From the NCBI GenBank assembly GCA_900478215.1, contig LS483478.1:3968001-4032000 (forward strand): DNA of 64,000 bases, given 5' to 3'. The stretch is from Salmonella enterica subsp. houtenae serovar Houten (GTDB taxonomy: Bacteria > Pseudomonadota > Gammaproteobacteria > Enterobacterales > Enterobacteriaceae). Position numbers and translations under genes: made by a program. Below the pieces are notes generated by a model. The model made no database searches and was not told the origin of the DNA. It saw only the letters and a list, made by a program, of their open reading frames with translations. Below, piece after piece: positions 47,305 through 61,630 of this stretch. Position 1 is the stretch's first letter. Each line of letters starts with the position of its first letter.

Positions 47305-48598
47305 TAATGGTTTTTATTAGCATATCACCTAATAACATTTGGTCTAAATTGGCTGTGTATACCTGATATTGGCTTTCAATAATTTCTGAGCATGCGCGAA
47401 AAAGTTCACTACGGCTAGTGACCAGATCAAGTAAGGATTTTTGACCAATTTTAAACTCCTGTTCATAAAGAGATGTCAAATCTCGGGCATTGCGACATGA
47501 CTGATTTGCCAATTTTAAAGATTCAATACCAGAACGATACTGCGCAGCATTAGATTTTATTTTCAGCGTAACTTGTTTAAGTAAATCATCCCGATCTGCG
47601 AGAGTCTTATTCAACATATCGCGTCTTTTATTGGTATCAGAAACATCTTTAAATCCATTAAAAATGTTCCAGCCAACTTTTACTCCAACTCGAAACTCAT
47701 CTTTATAGTCGTCAATATCAGAATCATTTGATGGTGTGTTGTCTGTATAGCCAGCCTGGAAGTCTACTGTTGGAAAGAATTTATCTTTTGATGCGATATA
47801 CTCTGCTTTTGCAGCATCAATTTTTTTGTCTGCACTAAGAACTTTAGAATTTTGCTTTAATATAAGTGATAAAAATTCTTCACCATCCATATTAAACCTG
47901 TACTTACTAATGGCCGATGGTACACTAGTCAGATTATTTCTGGATATCAGGTCATTAGTATATATATTTAGCGTATTAAGCTCATCATCAAGCTTTTCGT
48001 TAACACTTATCTTTTGGACATTTAACGAATCAATTGAAGCCTGTATTTTTTTTAGATCTGACTCGGTCGATTCGCCCGATTTCACGAGATATTCAAAATC
48101 ATGCAAGCGGTCATTATAGTAGTTCAATTCATTTTGAATAATGCCCAATAGTTCTTTTTGTTTATTCACAGTTAAGAAACTTTTCGTTACTTTCCCTGCA
48201 ATTTCACTCTCACGATCCAGATATATATAATTTGCAGAGCTCCACTCATTATTACTCTCATCAATTAACTGATCTCTTACACCAAAATCAAGTATGCGAT
48301 AATTTAACATAATTTGATTTTTGACATTGTCTTCAGTAGTGCGTGTAGATCCTTTCTCATAGGCACGAGCAACCTCTGATGTCATATCTAATGTCGGATA
48401 TAATGATGACTTTGCGATATTAATATCTTCTCTTTTTGCTTCAGTTCCCCATTTTGCTGAGGCTACAGAACTTGATGAGGTAATCCCATCCTTAATCAAA
48501 GTTGATAGCGTATAGATATTCTGCCCTGAAGAAAACGATGGCATTGAGAAAATCGCTGCAAATGCAAATAATGCATAATTAACTTTAGATGTTAACAT
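47279..48598 (-). CDS. TolC-family outer membrane channel, SiiC-like
   Basis: 439 residues, the same length as SiiC. Signal peptide about 25 residues (MLTSKVNYALFAFAAIFSMPSFSSG). Two copies of the alternating helix/strand outer membrane efflux domain, the typical YRILDFGVRDQL in the first half and GWNIFNGFKDVSDTNK in the second. Ends near the adaptor start with overlap. Has its own dedicated channel rather than relying on chromosomal TolC, as in SPI-4. The ATG at 48598 overlaps the stop of the SiiB-like frame by one base (TAATG). Confidence 0.9.
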   Translation of the reverse strand: MLTSKVNYALFAFAAIFSMPSFSSGQNIYTLSTLIKDGITSSSSVASAKWGTEAKREDINIAKSSLYPTLDMTSEVARAYEKGSTRTTEDNVKNQIMLNYRILDFGVRDQLIDESNNEWSSANYIYLDRESEIAGKVTKSFLTVNKQKELLGIIQNELNYYNDRLHDFEYLVKSGESTESDLKKIQASIDSLNVQKISVNEKLDDELNTLNIYTNDLISRNNLTSVPSAISKYRFNMDGEEFLSLILKQNSKVLSADKKIDAAKAEYIASKDKFFPTVDFQAGYTDNTPSNDSDIDDYKDEFRVGVKVGWNIFNGFKDVSDTNKRRDMLNKTLADRDDLLKQVTLKIKSNAAQYRSGIESLKLANQSCRNARDLTSLYEQEFKIGQKSLLDLVTSRSELFRACSEIIESQYQVYTANLDQMLLGDMLIKTINENENVYR

Positions 48599-49371
48599 TA
48601 TTTTGTAACCCTACCTGTTAAAAGTTTATGCATTTCTACTAATTTTTCAAACAAAGGATAAAATGTTGAATGACTTGACTCCATTTCTTTTAAGAGAATA
48701 TCTGCATACATTTTATTTTCAGTTGAATTTTCTTTTAGCATGTTAATTTGTTCAAGATGTCTTTTTTCCTGTTCGTCACTAACACTCTCTATTCCTGCCG
48801 CTATCGATAAGTTTCCTTTGAGGATATCATTATATTTATTGATATTTTCATGGTGATTTTTCATCTGTAAACAAACACCTTCGTTAATCATGTTTTTTGC
48901 AGAATCAACACCAGACTTAAGGATAATTTGCTCCTGACTCAAAATTACCAAAACATCGCTAATACTTGAAAGGCAAGAATTGATGCGGGACATATTCATA
49001 TCAATCCCCGACAAAGCCGCTGCAGTAATATCATATTGTTTATTCGTTATATTATTGAGATTAATTACCTGTTCAAGAATGCTATTAATACCCTTTACAA
49101 TAATTCTACCTGCATTAACCTTGTTATTATCTAAACCTATTTGCTCATCATTTTTCTTAAGGTATTCAATTGACATCTCTCTTAAACAATAAAAAAGTGA
49201 ATTGTAGGCACTTCGACAAATAATAGTCTGTACGCCTAAGAGGATGGCACTAACTACGCCATAAATAGAAGCCACAAAAGCAATATTCATCCCACGAAGT
49301 GGGGCCGACAGGGATTTCATGATATTAACGATAACATCTAATATCTCGCTACTATTCCCGCCCCCCCCCAA
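48598..49371 (-). CDS. SiiB-like MotA-type protein, C-terminal part (frameshifted)
   Basis: 257 codons read in a frame one base away from the N-terminal part. Contains the fourth membrane segment (LRGMNIAFVASIYGVVSAILLGV) and a long cytosolic helical region. It opens only with a TTG inside the G tract and has no Shine-Dalgarno, so it is unlikely to be started on its own. Joined to the upstream piece it makes a protein of about 416 residues, comparable to SiiB (464). Deletion of one G in the nine-G tract (to eight) would fuse the frames. SiiB forms a proton channel with SiiA that controls adhesin retention. Confidence 0.8.
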   Translation of the reverse strand: MGGGGNSSEILDVIVNIMKSLSAPLRGMNIAFVASIYGVVSAILLGVQTIICRSAYNSLFYCLREMSIEYLKKNDEQIGLDNNKVNAGRIIVKGINSILEQVINLNNITNKQYDITAAALSGIDMNMSRINSCLSSISDVLVILSQEQIILKSGVDSAKNMINEGVCLQMKNHHENINKYNDILKGNLSIAAGIESVSDEQEKRHLEQINMLKENSTENKMYADILLKEMESSHSTFYPLFEKLVEMHKLLTGRVTK

Positions 49372-49849
49372 GGCTTGATTTGTCTAGCAAGACAACAACA
49401 GACGCAACCGTTACGGACAAGCCAAAAAACGTGCCGAGCAACCCCATCATGGTTGATGTATTCATACAAGTATGAATTAATGACAACCTTTGTGTTTTTG
49501 TCTTAAAGGCGCTTTCATTGGCACTTGATATCAATGAACCAGCATTGGGGTATTCAGCAGAATAAAAAAGCTTATTAAGATTAGAGATCAATCGACAATT
49601 TTTATTTCCATCTCCACGACTTAAAATAAATCTGGCACGTCCAACTTCAACTATCGAGTAGAAACTAACAAAAGCACCAATGCTATAAATAGTAAGAATT
49701 GCAGTATTGAATATAGCGCTCGCTCTGTATGTTGAAAATATATAACCCCGTAGATAAGGAGATAATAAAAACATAGCGGGAATTAATGCTACTACCAAAG
49801 ATAAAATTGGAATTATAAATATATTGACTTTGTTCTTCATTGAAATCAT
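49352..49849 (-). CDS. SiiB-like MotA-type protein, N-terminal part (frameshifted)
   Basis: 165 codons with three membrane segments: residues 9-33, 46-70 and 132-155. The last has the MotA/ExbB-like GLLGTFFGLSVTVASVVVLL. The frame ends at a TAG two codons after the G tract (LGGGRE stop). The MotA family normally continues into a fourth segment, which is found in the +1 frame just beyond the tract. Starts with an ATGA overlap to the SiiA-like gene. Either a disrupted gene or an OFF phase of a switchable gene. Confidence 0.82.
   Translation of the reverse strand: MISMKNKVNIFIIPILSLVVALIPAMFLLSPYLRGYIFSTYRASAIFNTAILTIYSIGAFVSFYSIVEVGRARFILSRGDGNKNCRLISNLNKLFYSAEYPNAGSLISSANESAFKTKTQRLSLIHTCMNTSTMMGLLGTFFGLSVTVASVVVLLDKSSLGGGRE
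49361..49369 (-). repeat. Homopolymer tract of nine G in the SiiB-like gene
   Basis: On the minus strand the sequence is CTT-G9-CGGGAATAG. With nine G the reading ends at the TAG; with eight G (or eleven) it reads on into the C-terminal part. G or C runs of this length are classical contingency loci and also slip during transcription. Confidence 0.9.
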
Positions 49850-50397
49850 TTTGTTCCCTTGTAAATTATTACTTGTCCATTATTGCTATCTGAGCCTGAT
49901 GCAACTTCAATTGAAAGCTTTAATTCATGCTTATTAATTTCAAGAGATTTTGCCAGCAAGATAGCTCTCTCATAGGCAATTTTAATTTCATCAGACACAG
50001 GTAAGTTACTGCCGTTTGTCGCCACAATGCGGACATTGCTTTCACTACCAATCCAGTCGATTACCTGCTTTAAATTATCTTCTGATATCTGCCACTTATT
50101 GGGGTCATAACTAATAATGGCTTTATCTTTGCTCAAAATTACAGATGAATAATTAGTTGTATCCTTAATAAAGACACCATCATTTGAGACGCTGTATTGC
50201 TTTTTATTTTCAACGCTTACAGTTTCAGACTGACTGTTTTGTTGCACTTCAGCCTTAAACTGAGCATAAACTTTCTGTGAACTCTCATACATTACGACCA
50301 TACTATTCAATATGAACAGAAGCGTCAGGAAAATAAAGATACTTAATACTGTCGAAAATGCGTCAACAAATGTTGGCCATGGATTGCTTTCTTCCAT
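49846..50397 (-). CDS. SiiA-like MotB-type proton-channel protein
   Basis: 183 residues (SiiA has 210). The N terminus MEESNPWPTFVDAFSTVLSIFIFLTLLFILNSMVV has one membrane segment (about 12-33) with D12 at its entrance, the position of the essential Asp of SiiA/MotB. A periplasmic domain follows (35-183) that resembles the peptidoglycan-binding-like part of SiiA. Shine-Dalgarno AAGG eight bases before the ATG. First gene of the island operon, with the SiiB-like gene in ATGA overlap. Confidence 0.85.
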   Translation of the reverse strand: MEESNPWPTFVDAFSTVLSIFIFLTLLFILNSMVVMYESSQKVYAQFKAEVQQNSQSETVSVENKKQYSVSNDGVFIKDTTNYSSVILSKDKAIISYDPNKWQISEDNLKQVIDWIGSESNVRIVATNGSNLPVSDEIKIAYERAILLAKSLEINKHELKLSIEVASGSDSNNGQVIIYKGTK

Positions 50398-50604
50398 AAA
50401 AAGAACCTTGCGTTAGAATACCATTAATAGCACTATCATCCTTTGTGGCTCTTATATGTTCAAGGAATGTAGAAGCTTAAAGCATCATTTTCAGAATAAA
50501 TCAATATTAGAATGGGATGTTTAGAAGGGACGCATTCATTAGAATTATAAATGATGGCGCTTTTAAAATATATTAAAGGATAAACTAAAAAGATATATGA
50601 AATA
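50398..50604. other. Promoter region of the SPI-4-like operon
   Basis: About 200 A+T-rich bases with no gene. A TATAAT -10 candidate lies at 50544-50549 (minus), but no good -35 sits at the right distance, which is common for H-NS-silenced island promoters that need an activator. I see no clear PhoP or SsrB box. Confidence 0.5.
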
Positions 50605-50644
50605 ATATTACGCACTATAAATATTACTTTATAGTGCGTAATAT
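50605..50644. terminator. Perfect 17-bp inverted repeat between mpl and the island
   Basis: ATATTACGCACTATAAA and its exact complement, separated by six bases (TATTAC). It begins eight bases after the mpl stop, so in the mpl direction it acts as a terminator-like hairpin, though the following bases are A/T mixed rather than a T run. It also marks the island edge. Confidence 0.7.
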
Positions 50645-50651
50645 AATATTG

Positions 50652-52019
50652 TTACAACAGTGCCTTATTCGCCAGGCCATCCAGCAATTTCTGATGGATG
50701 CCGCCGAAACCGCCATTGCTCATTACCAGAATATGGTCGCCAGGCTGCGCAGTTTTCACCACCATCTCCGCCAGAGTGCCGACATCCCCGCTCCAGTGAG
50801 CAGGCTGTACGCAAGCGTCCGCCACTTCCGATACCTGCCACGGAATATGCGGCGGCTGCAGCAGGAAAACTTCATCCGCACGTCCTAACGACGGCGCCAG
50901 ATCATCCTTACATAGCCCCATCTTCATGGTGTTAGAACGCGGCTCCAGCACTGCAATGATACGCGCCGTCCCGCCGACTTTACCGCGTAAGGCCGCCAGC
51001 GTGGCCAGAATCGCCGTCGGGTGATGGGCGAAATCGTCATAGACCGTTACGCCGTGGGCTTCACCGCGCAGTTCCAGACGGCGGCGGGCGTTAATAAATG
51101 ACCCCAGCGCGCTGGCCGCTTCTGCGGGTGCGACGCCCACGTGGCGCGCAGCGGCAATCGCCATCAGCCCATTATGCATATTGTGCTCGCCTACCAGGCC
51201 CCATTTCACATTGCCGACTTTTTCGCCGTCCAGCCACACTTCCCATTCGGAAGCATCGGTAGTCAGCTTCTTCGCCTGCCAGTGTCCCTGCTCGCCCACC
51301 AGTTCCTGCTCGCTCCAGCAACCCAGCGCCATGGTCTGTTTCAGGTTGATGTCGTTTTCCGGCCAGATAATGCGCCCCTGCCCCGGCACGATGCGTACCA
51401 GATGGTGGAACTGCTTCTGGATCGCTTTCAGATCATCGAAGATGTCAGCATGATCAAACTCAAGGTTATTAAGGATCAGCGTACGCGGGCAGTAATGCAC
51501 AAATTTAGAACGTTTATCAAAGAACGCGCAGTCGTACTCATCCGCTTCGATAACAAAGAACGGGCTTTCACCCAGACGCGCGGAAACCTCAAAGTTGCCT
51601 GGTACGCCGCCGATAACGAAGCCCGGCTTGTAGCCGCACGCTTCCAGTATCCAGGTCGCCATGCCTGCGGTCGTGGTTTTACCGTGGGTACCTGCGACCG
51701 CCAGTACCCAGCGATCGCGCAACACAAAGTCGTGCAGCCACTGCGGACCAGACATAAAGGGAATGTTTTTTTCCAGCACCGCTTCCACGCACGGATTCCC
51801 GCGCGTCATCGCATTGCCGATAATCACCAGATCCGGCTGCGGATCGAGCTGGCTGGCGTCATAACCCTGGATCAGATCAATCCCTTGCTTCTCAAGTAAA
51901 GTACTCATCGGCGGATACACATTGGCGTCCGAACCCGTTACTTCATGACCAAGCGAGCGAGCCAGCATCGCCAGCCCCCCCATGAAAGTGCCACAAATTC
52001 CCAAAATATGAATGCGCAT
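50652..52019 (-). CDS. mpl: Murein tripeptide ligase Mpl
   Basis: Recycles the cell-wall tripeptide L-Ala-D-Glu-mDAP onto UDP-MurNAc using ATP; 455 residues, Mur ligase fold. P-loop GTHGKTTT at residues 110-117; N-terminal Rossmann segment GICGTFMGG. The ATG at 52019 is preceded by a short A/T stretch and the gene is divergent from fbp with 174 bases between. Confidence 0.97.
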   Translation of the reverse strand: MRIHILGICGTFMGGLAMLARSLGHEVTGSDANVYPPMSTLLEKQGIDLIQGYDASQLDPQPDLVIIGNAMTRGNPCVEAVLEKNIPFMSGPQWLHDFVLRDRWVLAVAGTHGKTTTAGMATWILEACGYKPGFVIGGVPGNFEVSARLGESPFFVIEADEYDCAFFDKRSKFVHYCPRTLILNNLEFDHADIFDDLKAIQKQFHHLVRIVPGQGRIIWPENDINLKQTMALGCWSEQELVGEQGHWQAKKLTTDASEWEVWLDGEKVGNVKWGLVGEHNMHNGLMAIAAARHVGVAPAEAASALGSFINARRRLELRGEAHGVTVYDDFAHHPTAILATLAALRGKVGGTARIIAVLEPRSNTMKMGLCKDDLAPSLGRADEVFLLQPPHIPWQVSEVADACVQPAHWSGDVGTLAEMVVKTAQPGDHILVMSNGGFGGIHQKLLDGLANKALL

Positions 52020-52193
52020 ACGTCACTATCCTTTTTTTATCTGCGAGCCATTTTACGCACATGTCTGGCAAGTGAGAAACGCATTTCAGGTAAATCTGTA
52101 CTTTGCTGGCGCGATTCACCTGAGCGCATCATCTGAAATGTTTGTTAAGATTGTTACGGTCGCTTTACTCCAATCAATTGCAGGGAAAGTGTT

Positions 52194-53192
52194 ATGAAAA
52201 CGTTAGGTGAATTTATTGTTGAAAAGCAGCACGAGTTCTCTCAGGCTACCGGTGAACTCACGGCTTTGTTGTCGGCAATAAAATTGGGCGCCAAGATCAT
52301 CCACCGCGATATCAACAAAGCCGGTCTGGTCGATATCCTGGGTGCCAGCGGTGCTGAGAACGTGCAGGGCGAGGTTCAGCAGAAGCTCGATCTGTTCGCG
52401 AACGAGAAACTGAAAGCTGCACTAAAAGCACGCGATATTGTCGCGGGCATCGCGTCGGAGGAAGAGGACGAAATCGTCGTCTTTGAAGGCTGCGAACACG
52501 CGAAATATGTGGTGCTGATGGACCCTCTGGATGGCTCCTCTAACATCGACGTTAACGTTTCTGTCGGTACGATTTTCTCGATTTATCGCCGCGTGACGCC
52601 CGTCGGCACGCCGGTCACCGAAGAAGATTTCCTGCAACCCGGCAACAAGCAGGTCGCTGCGGGATATGTCGTATATGGCTCTTCCACCATGTTAGTTTAC
52701 ACCACCGGTTGCGGCGTACACGCTTTCACCTACGATCCGTCGCTGGGCGTGTTCTGTCTGTGCCAGGAACGTATGCGTTTCCCGGAAAAGGGTAAAACCT
52801 ACTCCATTAACGAAGGCAACTACATTAAGTTCCCGAATGGCGTGAAGAAGTACATCAAATTCTGCCAGGAAGAGGATAGTTCAACAAGTCGCCCTTATAC
52901 CTCGCGTTACATTGGCTCTTTGGTGGCCGATTTCCACCGCAACCTGCTGAAAGGCGGCATCTATCTCTACCCAAGCACCGCCAGCCACCCGCAGGGAAAA
53001 CTGCGTCTCCTGTATGAGTGCAACCCGATGGCGTTCCTCGCAGAGCAGGCTGGCGGCAAAGCGAGCGATGGTAAAGAACGTATTCTGGATATCATTCCGG
53101 AAAGCCTACACCAGCGCCGCTCGTTCTTCGTCGGCAACCGCCATATGGTTGACGATGTGGAACGCTTTATCCGCGAATACCCGGACGCGTAA
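52194..53192 (+). CDS. fbp: Fructose-1,6-bisphosphatase class I
   Basis: Hydrolyses fructose 1,6-bisphosphate to fructose 6-phosphate in gluconeogenesis; AMP-inhibited. 332 residues. The metal-binding signature [10 protein letters not shown] is at residues 113-122, and EEEDE near residue 88 is part of the second metal site. C-terminal SIVF-type Lys region and [11 protein letters not shown] are intact. Confidence 0.97.
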   Translation: MKTLGEFIVEKQHEFSQATGELTALLSAIKLGAKIIHRDINKAGLVDILGASGAENVQGEVQQKLDLFANEKLKAALKARDIVAGIASEEEDEIVVFEGCEHAKYVVLMDPLDGSSNIDVNVSVGTIFSIYRRVTPVGTPVTEEDFLQPGNKQVAAGYVVYGSSTMLVYTTGCGVHAFTYDPSLGVFCLCQERMRFPEKGKTYSINEGNYIKFPNGVKKYIKFCQEEDSSTSRPYTSRYIGSLVADFHRNLLKGGIYLYPSTASHPQGKLRLLYECNPMAFLAEQAGGKASDGKERILDIIPESLHQRRSFFVGNRHMVDDVERFIREYPDA

Positions 53193-53207
53193 TTATTGGT
53201 AATTGTA

Positions 53208-53255
53208 CGAACGTAGGCCGGAATAAAGGCGCTGCCGCCATCCGGCCTACGTTCG
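53208..53255. repeat. REP palindrome between fbp and the chemoreceptor gene
   Basis: 15-bp perfect arms CGAACGTAGGCCGGA and TCCGGCCTACGTTCG around a GGCGCTGCCGCC middle. It lies between the convergent genes fbp and the chemoreceptor and may terminate both. Confidence 0.85.
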
Positions 53256-53256
53256 G

Positions 53257-54369
53257 TTATGCTGTCTGTAGCTTAAATACGGCCATTACTTCGAGCAGCG
53301 TATGTGACTGCTCTTCCAGCGAGCGGGTCGCCGCCGAGGACTGCTGTACCAGCGCCGCATTCTGTTGCGCCGTTTCATCCATCTGGCTCACTGCAATATT
53401 CACCTGCTCAATACCACGGCTCTGCTCCTGGGACGCACTGGCGATCTCTCGCATCAGCCGGGTCATACGCATCACTTCATTGGCGATTTCATCCATGGTT
53501 TCACCTGCTTGCAACGCCAGATCGCTCCCTTCCCTCACATGACTGTGGGAAGCGCTGATTAATGTACGGATCTCTTTTGCTGCCTCGGCGCTGCGACTGG
53601 CCAGATTACGCACTTCGCCTGCCACTACCGCAAAGCCGCGCCCTTGCTCGCCAGCGCGCGCCGCTTCCACGGAAGCATTGAGCGCCAGAATATTGGTCTG
53701 GAAAGCGATGCCATCAATCACACTGAGAATGTCGGCAATACGATTGGAACTCCCCGATATATCGCGCATTTTTTCGATGACATAGCACACCATTTCGCTG
53801 CCGCGATCGGCGGTATCAGACACGGTTTTCGCCAGTTGATGCGCTTGTTCTGCGTTTTCCGCATTCTGCTTCACCGTTGCCGTCAATTCTTCCATGCTGG
53901 CGGCGGTCTGTTCGAGTGATGTCGCGGTCGACTCGGTTCGCGTAGCAAGGTGAATGTTACCTGCCGTTAATTCCCGGCTGCCGATGTCAATCTGTGAACT
54001 GGCATCACGCACGCGTCTCACGGAATTGCTTAGCGCGGCGCGCATATCTGCCATCGCGGTATTAAGGCGATTAAACTCAGCGCAGGCGGGTTGGTAACCG
54101 ACAGGCGTTAAATCACCGGTCGCCAGACGCTCTAGCTGTTCCACTACGTTATCCAGCGGGTACAGCAGCTTATTACGTAACATCAGCCACATCACCCATA
54201 ACAGGCCAAGCGCAACCAATGTTGCTACGCTCATCACGCCATAGTACGCCCAGGAAGTGATCACACGCGCTGAAGCATAGAGCCCCATACTGCCCGTTAA
54301 CAATAAAAGCAGCGTCAGGGAAGACAATAGCGCCAGCAAGCTGGCTCGAAGAGAAAGAATTTTTGGCAT
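53257..54369 (-). CDS. Methyl-accepting chemotaxis protein lacking a periplasmic sensor domain
   Basis: 370 residues. Two membrane segments (about 8-30 and 40-64) are separated by only ten residues, so there is no periplasmic ligand domain. A HAMP domain follows (about 65-118), then the cytoplasmic signalling domain with the hairpin tip [21 protein letters not shown] (about 229-249). No C-terminal NWETF-type pentapeptide for CheR/CheB docking; the protein ends FKLQTA. A good sigma-28 promoter precedes it. In E. coli K-12 the ytfQRT-yjfF transporter occupies this place. Might sense cytoplasmic or membrane state. Confidence 0.93.
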   Translation of the reverse strand: MPKILSLRASLLALLSSLTLLLLLTGSMGLYASARVITSWAYYGVMSVATLVALGLLWVMWLMLRNKLLYPLDNVVEQLERLATGDLTPVGYQPACAEFNRLNTAMADMRAALSNSVRRVRDASSQIDIGSRELTAGNIHLATRTESTATSLEQTAASMEELTATVKQNAENAEQAHQLAKTVSDTADRGSEMVCYVIEKMRDISGSSNRIADILSVIDGIAFQTNILALNASVEAARAGEQGRGFAVVAGEVRNLASRSAEAAKEIRTLISASHSHVREGSDLALQAGETMDEIANEVMRMTRLMREIASASQEQSRGIEQVNIAVSQMDETAQQNAALVQQSSAATRSLEEQSHTLLEVMAVFKLQTA

Positions 54370-54411
54370 TGTTATATTCCGGTTGTAGAGTTGAATTTGG
54401 CTTTACAAAAC

Positions 54412-54438
54412 CTATCGACTACAACCGAAAAAAGTTTA
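54412..54438 (-). promoter_or_regulatory. Sigma-28 (FliA) promoter of the chemoreceptor gene
   Basis: On the minus strand TAAACTTT-N11-GTCGATAG compares with the FliA consensus TAAAGTTT-N11-GCCGATAA (seven of eight and six of eight). The start would fall about 36 bases before the ATG. This places the receptor in the flagellar class 3 regulon. Confidence 0.8.
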
Positions 54439-54600
54439 GCTATTGCAGGGCTTACGCCTCACCGGCGAACTTTGGCGATGCTCCCACAGCACCGTTAATC
54501 CGCTCTGTAGCGCGCCGACGATAACCCCCCATGCAATGACATCCTACCATTCCACAACATTACACGGCTTACTGCTCCTCTCTTTCACAGCCAGCCTTCG

Positions 54601-54693
54601 TTATCCTCCATCACATTGTCGGCGGTAACGGCAGACATATAGAGACGACATAGCTACTGAAACTGTTGTCACTAAAAGTAAGTACTTGCTCAT
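54601..54693 (-). CDS. Possible small membrane protein
   Basis: 30-codon frame with one hydrophobic segment (YLLLVTTVSVAMSSLYV) and a basic tail (CRYRRQ). An AGG seven bases before the ATG is a weak Shine-Dalgarno. The same bases in the next frame give another short peptide, so this may be the remains of a larger gene. The sequence from about 54440 to 54600 shows no gene. No function known. Confidence 0.3.
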   Translation of the reverse strand: MSKYLLLVTTVSVAMSSLYVCRYRRQCDGG

Positions 54694-54983
54694 GTGGGTG
54701 CCTTCGTAGAGGAATAGGATCGGCGAAAAAACTATAAACAAGCGATGATGTAACAAATTGCATTATATCTCACCTAAAAAAAGCAAATATAAAGTTAATC
54801 ATTCGCTTGCAATCGTTTCTCTTTGCCTATGAAAAAGCGGCTAAATTTATGGACTTTTCTGTCACAAAAATGACGAACAATGCACTTGCAAGGAGAAGCG
54901 AAAACAAAAACAAGCGAAGACTTTCGGCGTGAGTTGGCTATAATACTCGCCACTTGTTTGCCATAAATTCTAAGGAAACAGAC
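54694..54983. other. ppa upstream region
   Basis: About 290 non-coding bases. A TATAAT -10 sequence at 54939-54944, 40 bases before the ppa ATG, is the probable main ppa promoter; the -35 is poor. Shine-Dalgarno AAGGAA precedes the ATG. An A-rich stretch lies at 54850-54910. Confidence 0.6.
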
Positions 54984-55514
54984 ATGAGCTTACTCAACGT
55001 CCCGGCGGGTAAAGAACTGCCGGAAGATATCTACGTCGTTATCGAGATCCCGGCTAATGCAGATCCGATCAAATACGAAGTTGACAAAGAGAGCGGCGCG
55101 CTGTTCGTTGACCGCTTCATGTCCACCGCGATGTTCTATCCGTGCAACTACGGCTACATCAACCATACTCTGTCTCTGGACGGCGACCCGGTAGACGTTC
55201 TGGTCCCGACGCCGTACCCGCTGCAGCCAGGTTCCGTCATCCGTTGCCGTCCGGTTGGCGTACTGAAAATGACCGACGAGTCCGGTGAAGATGCGAAACT
55301 GGTTGCCGTACCGCACACCAAACTGAGCAAAGAGTACGATCACATTAAAGATGTGAACGACCTGCCGGAGCTGCTGAAAGCGCAGATCACTCACTTCTTC
55401 GAGCACTACAAAGACCTCGAAAAAGGCAAATGGGTGAAAGTTGACGGTTGGGACAATGCTGAAGCGGCTAAAGCTGAAATCATTGCCTCCTTCGAGCGCG
55501 CAGCGAAGAAATAA
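54984..55514 (+). CDS. ppa: Inorganic pyrophosphatase
   Basis: 176-residue family I pyrophosphatase that hydrolyses PPi from biosynthesis; essential, hexameric, Mg2+-dependent. Active site DGDPVDVLV near residues 66-74 and the [11 protein letters not shown] segment. The ATG at 54984 gives MSLLNVPAG; a start ten codons earlier (54954) overlaps the promoter region. Confidence 0.97.
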   Translation: MSLLNVPAGKELPEDIYVVIEIPANADPIKYEVDKESGALFVDRFMSTAMFYPCNYGYINHTLSLDGDPVDVLVPTPYPLQPGSVIRCRPVGVLKMTDESGEDAKLVAVPHTKLSKEYDHIKDVNDLPELLKAQITHFFEHYKDLEKGKWVKVDGWDNAEAAKAEIIASFERAAKK

Positions 55515-55534
55515 GTTTTTGGCTGCATAAAACA

Positions 55535-55561
55535 ACGCCACCCGAGGGTGGCGTGTTCGTT
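55535..55561 (+). terminator. ppa terminator
   Basis: ACGCCAC-CCGAGG-GTGGCGT stem of seven to nine pairs followed by a short T-rich stretch (GTTCGTTT). It lies between the convergent genes ppa and ytfP. Confidence 0.85.
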
Positions 55562-55906
55562 TCAGAGCTGGTTTCTGTCTAACCAGTCACCGCTTTCAAT
55601 CAGAGTTAATCCATCAACAGGACGCTGGTACACATACATCCATGCGCTACCGTACGGCGTCTGGATTAACTGGCGTGCGTATTCACCGCCCCTGGTGCGC
55701 AAGGCATCAAGTTCGGCCAGCGTGGCGTTATCAATTCGATAAACCTCACCATGTACCGATCCGTTTCCCGGAACTGCGCCTGGATAGTGGCCCAGACTAT
55801 ACAACTGGTAGTTATCGATACGGTAATCGCCAAGCAATTGGGCATTGGTCATCCAGTGACTATTGCCTTGTTTCTGTCGTAAACTGCCATAGACAAATAT
55901 TCGCAT
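55562..55906 (-). CDS. ytfP: YtfP, gamma-glutamylcyclotransferase-like protein
   Basis: 114-residue BtrG/GGCT-fold protein. It begins MRIFVYGSLRQKQGN, the family's YGSL turn that holds the substrate, and has the conserved Glu in DALRTRGGEYAR. E. coli YtfP has a solved structure, but no proven substrate. Encoded directly after tamB on the same strand, two bases apart, so it is co-transcribed with tamAB. Confidence 0.92.
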   Translation of the reverse strand: MRIFVYGSLRQKQGNSHWMTNAQLLGDYRIDNYQLYSLGHYPGAVPGNGSVHGEVYRIDNATLAELDALRTRGGEYARQLIQTPYGSAWMYVYQRPVDGLTLIESGDWLDRNQL

Positions 55907-55908
55907 TG

Positions 55909-61490
<5,582 letters not shown>

Positions 61491-61630
61491 TCAACAATTG
61501 CGATTGAAAAGCAGACGACTGCCCAAATATTTCTTATGGTTAAATCCAGATACATTCATGTTGTTATTGTGTGCAAAGATGCGTCTCGTTACAACCTTAA
61601 CGCCAATTAACGCTTTCGGGAGAATGTCTC

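Larger units (their letters stand above)
39694..50604 (-). other. A+T-rich genomic island encoding a SPI-4-like type I secretion/adhesin system
   Basis: All genes between darP and mpl run on the minus strand, have a much higher A+T content and different codon use (many AAA, AAT, ATA, TTA codons) than the flanks, and keep the siiA-B-C-D-E-F order of Salmonella pathogenicity island 4. No integrase, transposase or tRNA is at the edges; the borders are a hairpin at 39672-39693 and a 17-bp inverted repeat at 50605-50644. In E. coli darP and mpl are neighbours, so this is an insertion. Typhimurium SPI-4 itself lies elsewhere (near ssb/soxSR). Confidence 0.8.

Noticed and set aside
39694..50604. The island being SPI-4 itself
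   Set aside because: The adhesin is about a quarter of the SiiE length, and the position between darP and mpl differs from the known SPI-4 location near ssb and soxSR.
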